Assembly (NCBI RefSeq): GCF_902506415.1
Contig: NZ_LR733275.1
Coordinates: 4,812,176-4,876,175 of the forward strand
Direction of reading: 5' to 3'
DNA: 64,000 bases
DNA from: Massilia sp. 9I
Lineage (GTDB): Bacteria; Pseudomonadota; Gammaproteobacteria; Burkholderiales; Burkholderiaceae_D
The notes beneath the pieces were generated by a model. That model ran no database searches, was not told the origin of the DNA, and saw nothing but the letters and a program-made list of their open reading frames with translations. A program made the position numbers and the translations under genes. Below, in pieces: positions 40,601-48,961 of the stretch; position 1 is the first letter of the stretch, and each line of letters starts with the position of its first letter.

Positions 40601-41839
40601 TCAGATCAGGAACAGCGCCGCCGCCACGCAGGTCGGCCCCAGCGCCCCCAGAAACAATCCCCCCATGCCGATCGAGCCCTCATTGAAACCGTCGCGCAGC
40701 AGGGCGGCGCCGGCCGGATTGGGCGCGTTGGCGATCACGGTCAGCCCGCCGCCGCCGACCGCGCCGGCCACCAGCATGTACTTGGCGTGGTCGGACAGGC
40801 CTTCGATCAGCGAACCGAGGTAGGTCAGTGCCGCATTATCGGTGATTGCCGTCAGGGCCAGCGCGCCGAAGAACAGGGCGGTCGGCTCCAGGCTGGAGAC
40901 CAGCGGCTGCAGCCACCACTGCTGCATGCCGCCCAGGACCACCAGCCCGGCCAGGAAGAAGCCGACCAGCAGGCCTTCCTTCAGGATCAGCGGCGACTGG
41001 TGCTTCGGGTAGGCCTGGGTATAGCCGAGGAAGAGCAGGAACAGGCCGATGAACAGCACCGGGTGGTGCGCCAGCAGCACCACGCCCGCGAGCAGGGCCA
41101 GGTGGACGAAGGACACGACGAGCGGCATGCGCGCGTCCTGCACCACGGCGCCCGGCGCCAGGTGACGGCGCAGCAGCAGGGTGATGACGGTGGCGTTGAA
41201 GACCACCGCCAGTGCGGCGCGCCAGCCGAGGGTGGAGGCCATGTAGGCGCTGTCCCAGCCCCAGGTCTTGGCGACCATCAGTACTGGCGGCGCGGCATAG
41301 GCGGTCAGGGTGCCGCCGATCGAGACGTTGACGAACAGGACGCCGAGCGCGCCGTACTTCAGCCATTCCGGGATGCCGGGGCGGAACACCTGCGGCGCCA
41401 GCATCAGGGCGGCGAGGGTCATCGCGGCCGGCTCGGTGATCAGGGAGCCGCTCAGCGGCACCAGCGCCAGCCCGAGCCAGCACAGCGCCACCTCGGTGCG
41501 CACCGGCGCCAGCCGGGCCAGCAGGGCCAGCAGGTCGCGCACGGCGTCCAGTACCGGTTTCGAGGCCGCGATCACCATCACCACGAACACGAACAGCGGC
41601 TCGGTGTACTGGCGCGTCTCGGCATAGCGGACGGCTTCGCTCCCGCCGGCCAGCAGGGCCATGGACAGGACCAGCACGAAGGCCCAGAAGCCGAACACCA
41701 CCTCGACTTCGCCCAGCAGGTGGAACAGCCCGGCATGGCGCGGGTGGCGCCGGGCCAGCGAGTGGAACAGCTTGGTGGAGAAGGTGTGGACCAGGGCGAT
41801 CGCGAACAGGATGGCGCCGGTGAGCTGGAGCGTATTCAC
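40601..41839 (-). CDS. Putative Na+/H+ antiporter (Na_H_antiport_3 type)
   Basis: This 412-residue inner-membrane protein has about 11-12 hydrophobic helices. It matches the putative Na+/H+ antiporter family PF07399: LGEVEVVFGFWAFVL, LITEPAAMTLAALML, VNVSIGGTLTAYAAPPVLMVAKTWGW, ALTAITDNAALTYLGS and ANAPNPAGAALL. It belongs to the wider ion-transporter superfamily; direct transport evidence for this family is limited. It stands alone upstream of imuA in the opposite direction. Confidence 0.88.
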   Translation of the reverse strand: MNTLQLTGAILFAIALVHTFSTKLFHSLARRHPRHAGLFHLLGEVEVVFGFWAFVLVLSMALLAGGSEAVRYAETRQYTEPLFVFVVMVIAASKPVLDAVRDLLALLARLAPVRTEVALCWLGLALVPLSGSLITEPAAMTLAALMLAPQVFRPGIPEWLKYGALGVLFVNVSIGGTLTAYAAPPVLMVAKTWGWDSAYMASTLGWRAALAVVFNATVITLLLRRHLAPGAVVQDARMPLVVSFVHLALLAGVVLLAHHPVLFIGLFLLFLGYTQAYPKHQSPLILKEGLLVGFFLAGLVVLGGMQQWWLQPLVSSLEPTALFFGALALTAITDNAALTYLGSLIEGLSDHAKYMLVAGAVGGGGLTVIANAPNPAGAALLRDGFNEGSIGMGGLFLGALGPTCVAAALFLI

Positions 41840-42034
41840 GGACGGACTCCGTGGCGTGCGGGAGACAGATTGCGCATTGTCTGGATGTAAATGGACGAGC
41901 CAGCATTATTCCATGATTCGGAGCAGGGGCCCCGGATTTACGGGCATTGCGCACCTTTAGGTTCTGTCAATACCAATCACCCGACTGGTATGGCCGAAAT
42001 GAATACGTCTTGCCAAATCCGGGCTCAGCGAGTA

Positions 42035-42050
42035 CTGTATGTTTATACAG
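42035..42050. promoter_or_regulatory. LexA (SOS) box upstream of imuA
   Basis: CTGTATGTTTATACAG is a full match to CTGT-N8-ACAG, with an AT-rich centre. It lies 20 bases before the imuA ATG. This shows that the imuA-imuB mutagenesis genes belong to the SOS regulon. Confidence 0.92.
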
Positions 42051-42070
42051 TATTTGTTTGCCAACTCATC

Positions 42071-42805
42071 ATGAACAGCTCATCCATTACGGGGGCATCC
42101 CCGCTGGCTGCGCCGGAGGCTTTGCATCCTTCGCTCTGGCGCGCCTCGCAGCTGGCGCGCGCCGGCACGCGCTGCGTCGATACCGGCCATGCGGCGCTGT
42201 CGGGCCAGCTGCCGGGCGGCGGCTGGCCCGCCGGCACTCTGGTCGAGCTGCTGCAGCAGCAGCCCGGCATCGGCGAAATGCGCCTGCTGCGCCCGGCCCT
42301 GCAAGCCTGCGCCGAACGCCGCATTGTCCTGCTGCAGCCGCCCCATCCGCCCCAGGCCCTGGCGCTGGCCGCGCTCGGCCTGCCGCCTTCGCAACTGCTG
42401 TGGCTGCGCACCAGCCGCAGCGCGGACGCCCTGTGGGCGGCCGAACAGGTGCTGCGCAGCGGCAGTTGCGGTGCGCTGCTGTTCTGGGCCAACCATGCGC
42501 GTGGCGAAAGCCTGCGCCGCCTGCACCTGGCGGCCCAGGCCGGCGAAACCCTGTTCTTCATGCTGCGCCCGCTGGCCGCGGCCCAGGACGCGTCGCCCGC
42601 GCCCCTGCGCCTGGGGCTGCGTCCGGCGGCCGGCGGCATGCACATCGACTTCGTCAAGCGCCGGGGGCCGCAGCGCGATGCGCCGCTGTTCCTGCCGCTT
42701 GGTTTACCCCTTACTTCTTCTCTCTTGCAACGACATGCGTTTGTGGATCGGCCTGTCCTTACCCCAGCTGCCGCTCGAGGTCTTCAGCCCCAACTGGTGC
42801 AGTGA
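42071..42805 (+). CDS. imuA: Translesion-synthesis protein ImuA
   Basis: This 244-residue RecA-fold protein of the SulA/ImuA group is recognisable by LWRASQLARAGTRCVDTGHAALSGQLPGGGWPAGTLVELL-type N-terminus, ERRIVLLQPPHPPQALALAALGLP and the C-terminal LRPAAGGMHIDFVKRRG. ImuA recruits DNA strands or RecA for error-prone repair with ImuB and DnaE2. The start is ATG 42071, just after the LexA box; the frame runs on to 41891 but that stretch contains the operator. The last 71 bp overlap imuB in another frame, so the C-terminal about 24 residues may be a frame read-on. Confidence 0.9.
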   Translation: MNSSSITGASPLAAPEALHPSLWRASQLARAGTRCVDTGHAALSGQLPGGGWPAGTLVELLQQQPGIGEMRLLRPALQACAERRIVLLQPPHPPQALALAALGLPPSQLLWLRTSRSADALWAAEQVLRSGSCGALLFWANHARGESLRRLHLAAQAGETLFFMLRPLAAAQDASPAPLRLGLRPAAGGMHIDFVKRRGPQRDAPLFLPLGLPLTSSLLQRHAFVDRPVLTPAAARGLQPQLVQ

Positions 42806-44264
42806 CCCGGGCAGCGTCGTGCTCGAGCAGGAGCGGGTGCTGGCGGTCTCGCCGCTGGCGCGTGCGGCCGGCGTCGGACGCGGCATGCGCCGCGGCGGCG
42901 TGCTGATGCTCATGCCCGAGGCGCGCCTGTATGAGCGCAACCCCGCGCGCGAAGCCGAGGCGCTGGATGCGGTCGCGCTGGCGATGCTGCAATTTACGCC
43001 CCAGGTCGCGCTGGCCGAGGAAGCGACCCTGCTGCTCGACATCGGCGCCAGCCTGCGCCTGTTCGGCGGCATCCGCGCCCTGTGCGCACGCGTGCGCGCC
43101 AGCCTGCGCGCGCTCGGCTTCACCGCCGCCGTCAGCTGCGCGCCGACGGCGCGCGCGGCCTGGCTGCTGGCGCGCGCCGGGGCCCAGCAGCTTGCGCATG
43201 ACAAGGCGCGCGGCCGCGGCCGCAGCGGCGCACGCACACTGCGCATGGCCTCGCTCGAGCGCCGCCTCGACCGGCTGCCGGTGGCGCTACTGCTGCCGGC
43301 ACGGCCCTACATGTCCTGGTTCGAAGGCATCGGCTGCGAACGCCTGGGAGAATTGCGGCGCCTGCCGCGCCCGGGACTGCAGCGGCGTTGCGGACGCGAA
43401 CTGCTCGACGTGCTCGACGCCGCTTATGGCCTGTGCCCCGAACTGTTCGAATGGGTGGCGCCGCCCGAAAGTTTCCGGGCCCGGCTGGAACTGTTCGACC
43501 GCATCGAGCAGGCCGATCTGCTGCTGGCCGGCGCCCACCACCTGGTGCTGCAGCTGGTCGGTTGGCTGTGCGCACGCCAGCTCGCGGTCGAGCGCATCAC
43601 GCTGCTGATGGAACACGAGCGGGGAAGGGTGGCGATGCCGCCGACCGCCCTGGAAATCGCCCTGGCCGAACCTACCTGGCGCGACGAGCACCTGGTGCGC
43701 CTGCTCAAGGAACGCCTGGCGCGGCAGGAGCTGCCGGCGCCCGTGATCGGGCTCGGCCTGGAAGCGGGTCAGGTGAAGGCGATGGCGCCGCCCACCGAAT
43801 CGCTGTTTCCCGAACCGGGCGGCACCGAAGAAGACCGGATGCGCATGCTCGAGCTGCTGGTGGCGCGGCTGGGCGCGGACAACGTCTTGCAGGCACTGCC
43901 GCAGGCCGATTACCGGCCCGAGGTTGCCAATGAGTGGGTGCCGGTGCAGGAAAAGGCCGAGCGTGCAGCGGCGGGCGCGGCGCGCCTGCCGCCGGACGTC
44001 GCCAGCCTGCCGCGCCCGAGCTGGCTGCTGGCCAAGCCGATCGCACTGCTCATGCGCAACCACCGGCCTTTCTATGGCTCGCCGCTGAAGGTGGCCACGA
44101 CGCCCGAACGCATCGAGGCCGGCTGGTGGAGCGATACCCAGACCCGCGACTATTTCATTGCGGAAGGGCAGGACCATACGCTGTACTGGATCTACCGCGA
44201 GCGCATCGTCGGCTCCGGCGAGGATGCCGAACCGCGCTGGTATCTGCACGGGTTGTTCGGCTAG
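42735..44264 (+). CDS. imuB: Y-family polymerase-like protein ImuB
   Basis: The 509-residue protein starts MRLWIGLSLPQLPLEVF, the ImuB counterpart of the polymerase palm, with RERVLAVSPLA-like and GMRRGGVL segments; the catalytic acidic residues of true Y-family polymerases are missing, as in all ImuB. The C-terminal part includes WWSDTQTRDYFIAEG and LYWIYRERI. ImuB bridges the beta clamp, ImuA and DnaE2. No ribosome binding site is seen; translation is probably coupled to imuA through the 71-bp overlap. No dnaE2 follows; the next gene is a receiver protein. Confidence 0.92.
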   Translation: MRLWIGLSLPQLPLEVFSPNWCSDPGSVVLEQERVLAVSPLARAAGVGRGMRRGGVLMLMPEARLYERNPAREAEALDAVALAMLQFTPQVALAEEATLLLDIGASLRLFGGIRALCARVRASLRALGFTAAVSCAPTARAAWLLARAGAQQLAHDKARGRGRSGARTLRMASLERRLDRLPVALLLPARPYMSWFEGIGCERLGELRRLPRPGLQRRCGRELLDVLDAAYGLCPELFEWVAPPESFRARLELFDRIEQADLLLAGAHHLVLQLVGWLCARQLAVERITLLMEHERGRVAMPPTALEIALAEPTWRDEHLVRLLKERLARQELPAPVIGLGLEAGQVKAMAPPTESLFPEPGGTEEDRMRMLELLVARLGADNVLQALPQADYRPEVANEWVPVQEKAERAAAGAARLPPDVASLPRPSWLLAKPIALLMRNHRPFYGSPLKVATTPERIEAGWWSDTQTRDYFIAEGQDHTLYWIYRERIVGSGEDAEPRWYLHGLFG

Positions 44265-44429
44265 CGCGGCCCATCCCTACCCATCCTGGCGCTCATCGGG
44301 CACTAAGCTGGCGCTAACCGGGCGCTTCAATCCGCGCGCTTGGGCGATACTAACGTTGTGCCGACAGGCCGCGTGCATGGTGCACCGCGCCTGTGTTGGC
44401 GAGCGACAATCGGATGGAGGGAAGGCTGA

Positions 44430-44879
44430 GTGTTCGGCTTGATGAGCAGCTGGTGTAGCGAGACGGGGCGTCCGGGATTCCCGCCCGGAGCTGCACGGCC
44501 CTATGGGCAGGACGCCGAAGCGCAGGTAGGCGCCATCCGCAAGGTGCTGGTGGTCGACGACGAGGCCGACGTCGCGGACCTGGCCGAGATGCTGCTGGCG
44601 GCACACGGCATGGATACCGTGGTCGCCTATTCGGGCGCCCAGGCCCTCGACATGCTGGCCGCCCATCCCGACATCGACGCCGTCGTGAGCGACGTCATGA
44701 TGCCCGGCATGAACGGCCTGGAACTGGCTGAGCGTATCTCCGGCAACTATCCCAAGGTCAAGATCATCCTCGCCTCCGGCTACATGGCGCCGTCCATGTT
44801 CGACGGCCGGCCGCTCAAGCAGCTGTTCATTGCCAAGCCCTACAAGATCGACAATCTTCTCCAGCTGCTGCGTACCTGA
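44430..44879 (+). CDS. Single-domain response regulator (receiver)
   Basis: This 149-residue protein has an N-terminal tail of about 36 residues, then a receiver domain: VLVVDDEADVADLAEM, the phosphoacceptor Asp88 in AVVSDVMMPGMNGLELAE, and IILASGYMAPS and the Lys in IAKPYK. No output domain. GGAGGG lies before the GTG at 44430; ATG at 44442 is an alternative. It may act in a phosphorelay with an unlinked kinase. Confidence 0.87.
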   Translation: MFGLMSSWCSETGRPGFPPGAARPYGQDAEAQVGAIRKVLVVDDEADVADLAEMLLAAHGMDTVVAYSGAQALDMLAAHPDIDAVVSDVMMPGMNGLELAERISGNYPKVKIILASGYMAPSMFDGRPLKQLFIAKPYKIDNLLQLLRT

Positions 44880-45575
44880 TCACCCCGCCAGCACCACGCG
44901 CGTCAGGTGCAGCTGCGTGCGCACCACATAGCCCAGCGATTCGTACAGCGCGATCGCTCCCTTGTTGCTCGGATACACATGTAGGAAAGCCTGGTCGCCC
45001 TGCGCGGCGATGCGGCGCGTCCGCTCGGCCAGCAGGTGGCGCGCATACGCCTTGCCGCGGTGCGCGGGATGCACGCACACGGCGCTCACCTCGACCGCCC
45101 CCTGTGGGCGCATTCGCTCTCCCGTCATCGCCGCCAGCCGGCCATCTTCCCGGATGCCGAGGAATTCGCCCAGCTCGTGGGTACGCTGCGCGAAGGGGCC
45201 CGGATTGGTCAGCTCGGCCAGCGCGCGCATGTCAAGCGCATCGGCCTCGCCCAGCAGCAGGAAGGGCAGCGTAGCGGCTTCAGGCGCGCGTGTCGCCACC
45301 ATCTGCAGTACCGGGTCGAGCGGCGTTACCGTGAAGCCCGCCATCTGCGGCGGCGCGCAGGGCGTCACCAGCATGGCCGCTTCGCCCGGCGACAGCAATG
45401 CCGCCAGTGCGTCCCAGGCTTCCCGGCTATCGTCGGCCACGGCCGCGAATGGCCCAATCTCGCGCGGGTAGCGTCTGGCCAGCGCACCGCCGAGGGCGAA
45501 GTGGCGGTGGCCGCCGTCGAGGGCCGACCAGACCGGCCGGTCGAGTGTGGCATGCAGGGCAGGGGAGACGGGCAT
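44880..45575 (-). CDS. GNAT-family N-acetyltransferase
   Basis: The 231-residue protein has a FR47-like GNAT domain in its C-terminal half: VSAVCVHPAHRGKAYARHLL is the acetyl-CoA binding motif A with the R/Q-x-x-G-x-A variant, followed by FLHVYPSNKGAIALYESLGYVVR. The N-terminal half is a variable substrate domain. Substrate unknown. The frame extends to 45635, but the start at MPVSPALH is preferred because the extra segment is short and without a ribosome binding site. Divergent from a 77-residue ORF. Confidence 0.87.
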   Translation of the reverse strand: MPVSPALHATLDRPVWSALDGGHRHFALGGALARRYPREIGPFAAVADDSREAWDALAALLSPGEAAMLVTPCAPPQMAGFTVTPLDPVLQMVATRAPEAATLPFLLLGEADALDMRALAELTNPGPFAQRTHELGEFLGIREDGRLAAMTGERMRPQGAVEVSAVCVHPAHRGKAYARHLLAERTRRIAAQGDQAFLHVYPSNKGAIALYESLGYVVRTQLHLTRVVLAG

Positions 45576-45660
45576 GGGCGCTGGGTTCGAGGTTGTCGAC
45601 AAAGCGATGATACTGCCGCCGCATGCTATCGTCACGGCTCTACCAAGCGATGAGGAAACG

Positions 45661-45894
45661 ATGGAAGCGAAGACCGACTACAGCGAACTGCTGTTCGCCT
45701 ACCACGTGCGCGAACTGGCGATGAAGCGCCCGGGGCACGAAAGCCTGGTGCACGAGACGCCGGAAGGCTTGAGCGCCGAGGCCGCCACCCAGTACATGTT
45801 CGAGCGCTTCGAGCCCACCGTCATCGGCGTGGTGCGCGAGCTCCAGAACGTGGCCGCCATGATCCAGAAGGCGGGGCCGGGCGCGCCCGCCTGA
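45661..45894 (+). CDS. Small hypothetical protein (77 aa)
   Basis: The 77-residue, mostly helical, acidic protein starts MEAKTDYSELLFAYHVREL and includes YMFERFEPTVIGVVRELQNVAAMIQKAG. GAGGAAACG precedes the ATG. No signal peptide or membrane segment. No family recognised. It lies between divergent GNAT and convergent arfB genes. Confidence 0.65.
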   Translation: MEAKTDYSELLFAYHVRELAMKRPGHESLVHETPEGLSAEAATQYMFERFEPTVIGVVRELQNVAAMIQKAGPGAPA

Positions 45895-45900
45895 GCGTGC

Positions 45901-46296
45901 TTATTCGCTGACCTTGCCGCGCAGCGCCTTGACGCGTCCGCTGCGCGTCTTGCCATCCAGCCGGCGCAGCTGCGAGCCGCGCGTTGGCCGGGTGGCGCGG
46001 CGCACGACCGGCACGGCGCAAGCGCGGTCGACCAGGGCCTGCAGGCGCTGCAGCGCATCGAGCTTGTTCTGCTCGAGGCTGCGCGAGCCCTGGGCCTTGA
46101 GGACAATCACCCCTTCCTGCGTGATGCGGGCGTCGCGCAGCGCCAGCAAGCGCTCCTTGACCGCCGCCGGCAGCGAGGAGGCGGCCACGTCGAAGCGCGC
46201 GTGCACCGCACACGACACCTTGTTCACGTTCTGCCCGCCCGGCCCCTGGGCCCGGATCGCGCTGAACTCGACTTCCGCCGGATCGATCTCCACCAT
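45901..46296 (-). CDS. arfB: Alternative ribosome-rescue factor ArfB (peptidyl-tRNA hydrolase domain)
   Basis: The 131-residue protein carries the catalytic GGQ at residues 20-22 in AQGPGGQNVNKV, as in release factors, followed by a basic C-terminal tail (RGSQLRRLDGKTRSGRVKALRGK) that inserts into the empty mRNA channel of stalled ribosomes. ArfB hydrolyses peptidyl-tRNA to release non-stop ribosomes. A purine-rich AAAAGGAAAGG ribosome binding site precedes the ATG at 46296. The frame's longer start was rejected. Confidence 0.92.
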   Translation of the reverse strand: MVEIDPAEVEFSAIRAQGPGGQNVNKVSCAVHARFDVAASSLPAAVKERLLALRDARITQEGVIVLKAQGSRSLEQNKLDALQRLQALVDRACAVPVVRRATRPTRGSQLRRLDGKTRSGRVKALRGKVSE

Positions 46297-46466
46297 TGCC
46301 TTTCCTTTTATCCCGCGCATTGTAAGGCAAGCCGCCTGTTTTCTATCTTCACCGCACGACATATCCTCGCGTGCGACCCCGTCTTCGCCCGCTGCGCTAT
46401 GATGTATTTACGATACGAGTTCATAGCGAGCCGCGTGCACGCATGCGTGGCCACCCAGGAGGACCT

Positions 46467-48863
46467 TTGAACCTCTCGCCCTTGCCCCTTGCCGTGTTCG
46501 TCGTCGATGCCGCCGGCACCGTCACGAGCTGGAACAAGGCGTGCGAAAAGCTGGCCGGCTACGGCGCGGCCGACATCCAGGGCATGACGCTGGAGCGGAT
46601 CGTCGAGTTCGATGAGCCTTCGGGCGCTGCGTCCGGGGTCAAACCGCGCCTGGCCGCGCGCGCCGATGCCGAGAACGAGGGCGTCCTGAAGACCGCCGAT
46701 GGCCGCCGCCTGCCGGTGCGCATCACGGTCGCGCCCCAGTCCTTCGACCTCGAGGCGCCCGGCAGCTTCAGCGTCATCCTGATCCCGCGCACCAGCAAGA
46801 TCCCGCCGCGCTACGCACTGATCCAGGACTTGCCGGTGGCCGACATCATCGAGTCGCTGCCCTGCGTGTTCTACGTGATCGACCAGAGCGGCCACCTGCT
46901 GCTGTGGAACCGCCCGCTGGAAGAAGCGCTCCAGATGGAGCCCGAAGAATTGCCGACTTCCAACGTCAAGTTCTTCTTCGACGAGAAGGACCGGCCTCTC
47001 ATCGTCGACAAGATCCTCAGCGCCTTCGAGGACGGCTGCTCCAACCACGAGGCGGAGCTGGTGGGCAAGCACGGCAAGCGCACCTCCTTCCTGTTCCAGT
47101 GCGCCCGCAGCAGCCTGGGCAACGTGCCGGTCGTCTTCGGCACCGGCCTGGACATCACCGCGCGGCGCCAGGCCGAGCACGGCCTGCGGGTGCGGGAGCG
47201 CGCCATCTACTCGAGCCTGAACGCCATCCTCATCACCCGTTGCGAAGAGAACGAGCACCGCATCGAGTACGTCAACCCGGCCTTCGAGCGCATCACCGGC
47301 TATACCCTGGCCGAGATCCGCGGCCGCGACCCGCGCTTCATGCGCATCGAGGGCTGCGACGAGGACGAGCGGCGCCGCATCCGGGAGGCGCTGCGGCGCA
47401 AGGAAGGTGTGCGCGCCGTGCTGCGCAACGCGCGCAAGAACGGCGAAGTGTTCTGGAACGACCTGCGCATCGATCCGGTGTCCAACCTCGACGGCGAGAT
47501 CACCCATTTCGTCGGGGTCATCAACGACATCACCGAGGCCCGCCACTACGAGCGCCGGCTGCACCACCTGGCCCACCACGACCCGCTCACGGGCCTGGCC
47601 AACCGCACCCTGCTGCAGGAACGCCTGCGCCACGCGATCGAATGCGCGGCGCGCGACGACTTCCTGGTCGCGCTGGCCTTCCTCGACCTCGACAACTTCA
47701 AGCACATCAACGACAACTTCGGCCACGAGGCGGGCGATGCGGTGCTGCGCGAAGTGGCCCAGCGCCTGCGCGTCAACATGCGCGAAGACGACACCATCGC
47801 GCGCATGGGCGGCGATGAATTCGTCCTCATCATCTGCGACCCGGCCAGCCGGGAACAGGTGGCCGAACTGATCGAGCGCATCCGCATCAGTGTGACGGCG
47901 CCGGTGCGGGTGGACGGGCAGGAGATCGTGCCCGGCACCAGCATCGGCGTCAGCATCTTTCCGGACGATGGCGACAGCTTGGAAAAGATCATGCGCGCCG
48001 CCGACGCCGCCATGTACCACGCCAAGACCATCGGCAAGAACAACTTCCAGTTCTATTCGGCGGAACTGAACCAGGTGGTGCACGAGCACCTGCTGCTGGA
48101 AGCGAACCTGAGCCGCGCGATCCGCGACAACGAGCTGATGCTGGATTACCAGCCCAAGGTCGACCTGCGCAGCGGAAAGGTGGTGGGCGCCGAGGCCCTG
48201 GTGCGCTGGCGCCATCCGGTGGAGGGGGTGATTCCCCCCGACCGCTTCATCCCGGTGGCCGAGGAGACCGGGCTCATCGTCCCCTTGGGTGAATGGGTGA
48301 TCGACGAGGCTTGCGGGGCGCTCAAGGCGATGGCGGCGCTCGGCATCGACGACTTCGTCATCGCGGTCAACCTGTCGGCGCGCCAGCTGCGCCAGCGCCA
48401 GTTCGCCGAACGGCTCGGCGAGCGCCTGCGCCGCCACGGCGTCAACCCGCGCAACCTGGAACTCGAAGTGACCGAAAGCCAGCTGATGGACCACCCGGAG
48501 GAGGCGCTGGACGCGCTGGCCCAGCTCAAGGCGCTGGGAGTGCGCCTGTCGATCGACGACTTCGGCACCGGCTATTCGAGCCTGAGCCACCTGCAGAAAT
48601 TCCCGGTCGATTACATCAAGATCGACCGCTCCTTCCTCGGTGGCGTCGGCCACAACGGCGAACTGGTGATCACGCGCGCCATCATCGCGCTCGGCCACAA
48701 CCTCAAGCTCAAGGTGGTGGCAGAAGGCGTCGAGACGCGCGAGCAGATCGCCTTCCTGCGCCAGCACGACTGCGACCAGATGCAGGGTTATTACTTCAGC
48801 CCCGCGCTGTCGCGCGAGACCCTGCAGGACATGGTCACCAACGACGCGCGCCTGCCCGACTAA
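46467..48863 (+). CDS. PAS-GGDEF-EAL signalling protein (c-di-GMP turnover)
   Basis: The protein has about 798 residues. Two or three N-terminal PAS domains (SPLPLAVFVVDAAGTVTSWN at the start, then IIESLPCVFYVIDQSG and a PAS-PAC with YVNPAFERITGYTLAEI) precede a GGDEF domain with intact ARMGGDEFVLI and an EAL domain with EALVRWRHP, DDFGTGYSSL and YIKIDRSF. Both synthesis and breakdown of c-di-GMP are therefore possible. No membrane helices. A TTG at 46467 has AGGAGG 4 bases upstream and gives MNLSPLPLAVF; an in-frame ATG at 46443 lacks this site. Confidence 0.9.
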   Translation: MNLSPLPLAVFVVDAAGTVTSWNKACEKLAGYGAADIQGMTLERIVEFDEPSGAASGVKPRLAARADAENEGVLKTADGRRLPVRITVAPQSFDLEAPGSFSVILIPRTSKIPPRYALIQDLPVADIIESLPCVFYVIDQSGHLLLWNRPLEEALQMEPEELPTSNVKFFFDEKDRPLIVDKILSAFEDGCSNHEAELVGKHGKRTSFLFQCARSSLGNVPVVFGTGLDITARRQAEHGLRVRERAIYSSLNAILITRCEENEHRIEYVNPAFERITGYTLAEIRGRDPRFMRIEGCDEDERRRIREALRRKEGVRAVLRNARKNGEVFWNDLRIDPVSNLDGEITHFVGVINDITEARHYERRLHHLAHHDPLTGLANRTLLQERLRHAIECAARDDFLVALAFLDLDNFKHINDNFGHEAGDAVLREVAQRLRVNMREDDTIARMGGDEFVLIICDPASREQVAELIERIRISVTAPVRVDGQEIVPGTSIGVSIFPDDGDSLEKIMRAADAAMYHAKTIGKNNFQFYSAELNQVVHEHLLLEANLSRAIRDNELMLDYQPKVDLRSGKVVGAEALVRWRHPVEGVIPPDRFIPVAEETGLIVPLGEWVIDEACGALKAMAALGIDDFVIAVNLSARQLRQRQFAERLGERLRRHGVNPRNLELEVTESQLMDHPEEALDALAQLKALGVRLSIDDFGTGYSSLSHLQKFPVDYIKIDRSFLGGVGHNGELVITRAIIALGHNLKLKVVAEGVETREQIAFLRQHDCDQMQGYYFSPALSRETLQDMVTNDARLPD

Positions 48864-48921
48864 GCCTGTTGCATCTCTCCCCAAGGGGAGGGCGGCCCAG
48901 GTCCCTGTTGACAAACGCACA

Positions 48922-48930
48922 TGCTACACT
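48922..48930 (+). promoter_or_regulatory. Extended -10 promoter element before the DUF5916 gene
   Basis: TGCTACACT matches the TGn-extended -10 pattern. A TTGACA at 48908-48913 is only 11 bases away, too close to be its -35. The start codon GTG lies 31 bases downstream. Confidence 0.35.
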
Positions 48931-48961
48931 CGCCGGCTGTTTGCCAGCTTCCGGTCCCGAC

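Noticed and set aside
41891..42070. Longer start for imuA
   Set aside because: The extra segment contains the LexA box and promoter, so it is upstream regulatory DNA rather than coding.
48877..48893. Terminator after the GGDEF-EAL gene (CTCCCC-aa-GGGGAG)
   Set aside because: Hairpin is present but with a 2-base loop and no T tract after it, so termination is not supported.
46308..48920. 870-residue open frame antisense to the PAS-GGDEF-EAL gene
   Set aside because: Shadow frame; the opposite strand carries intact GGDEF and EAL motifs.
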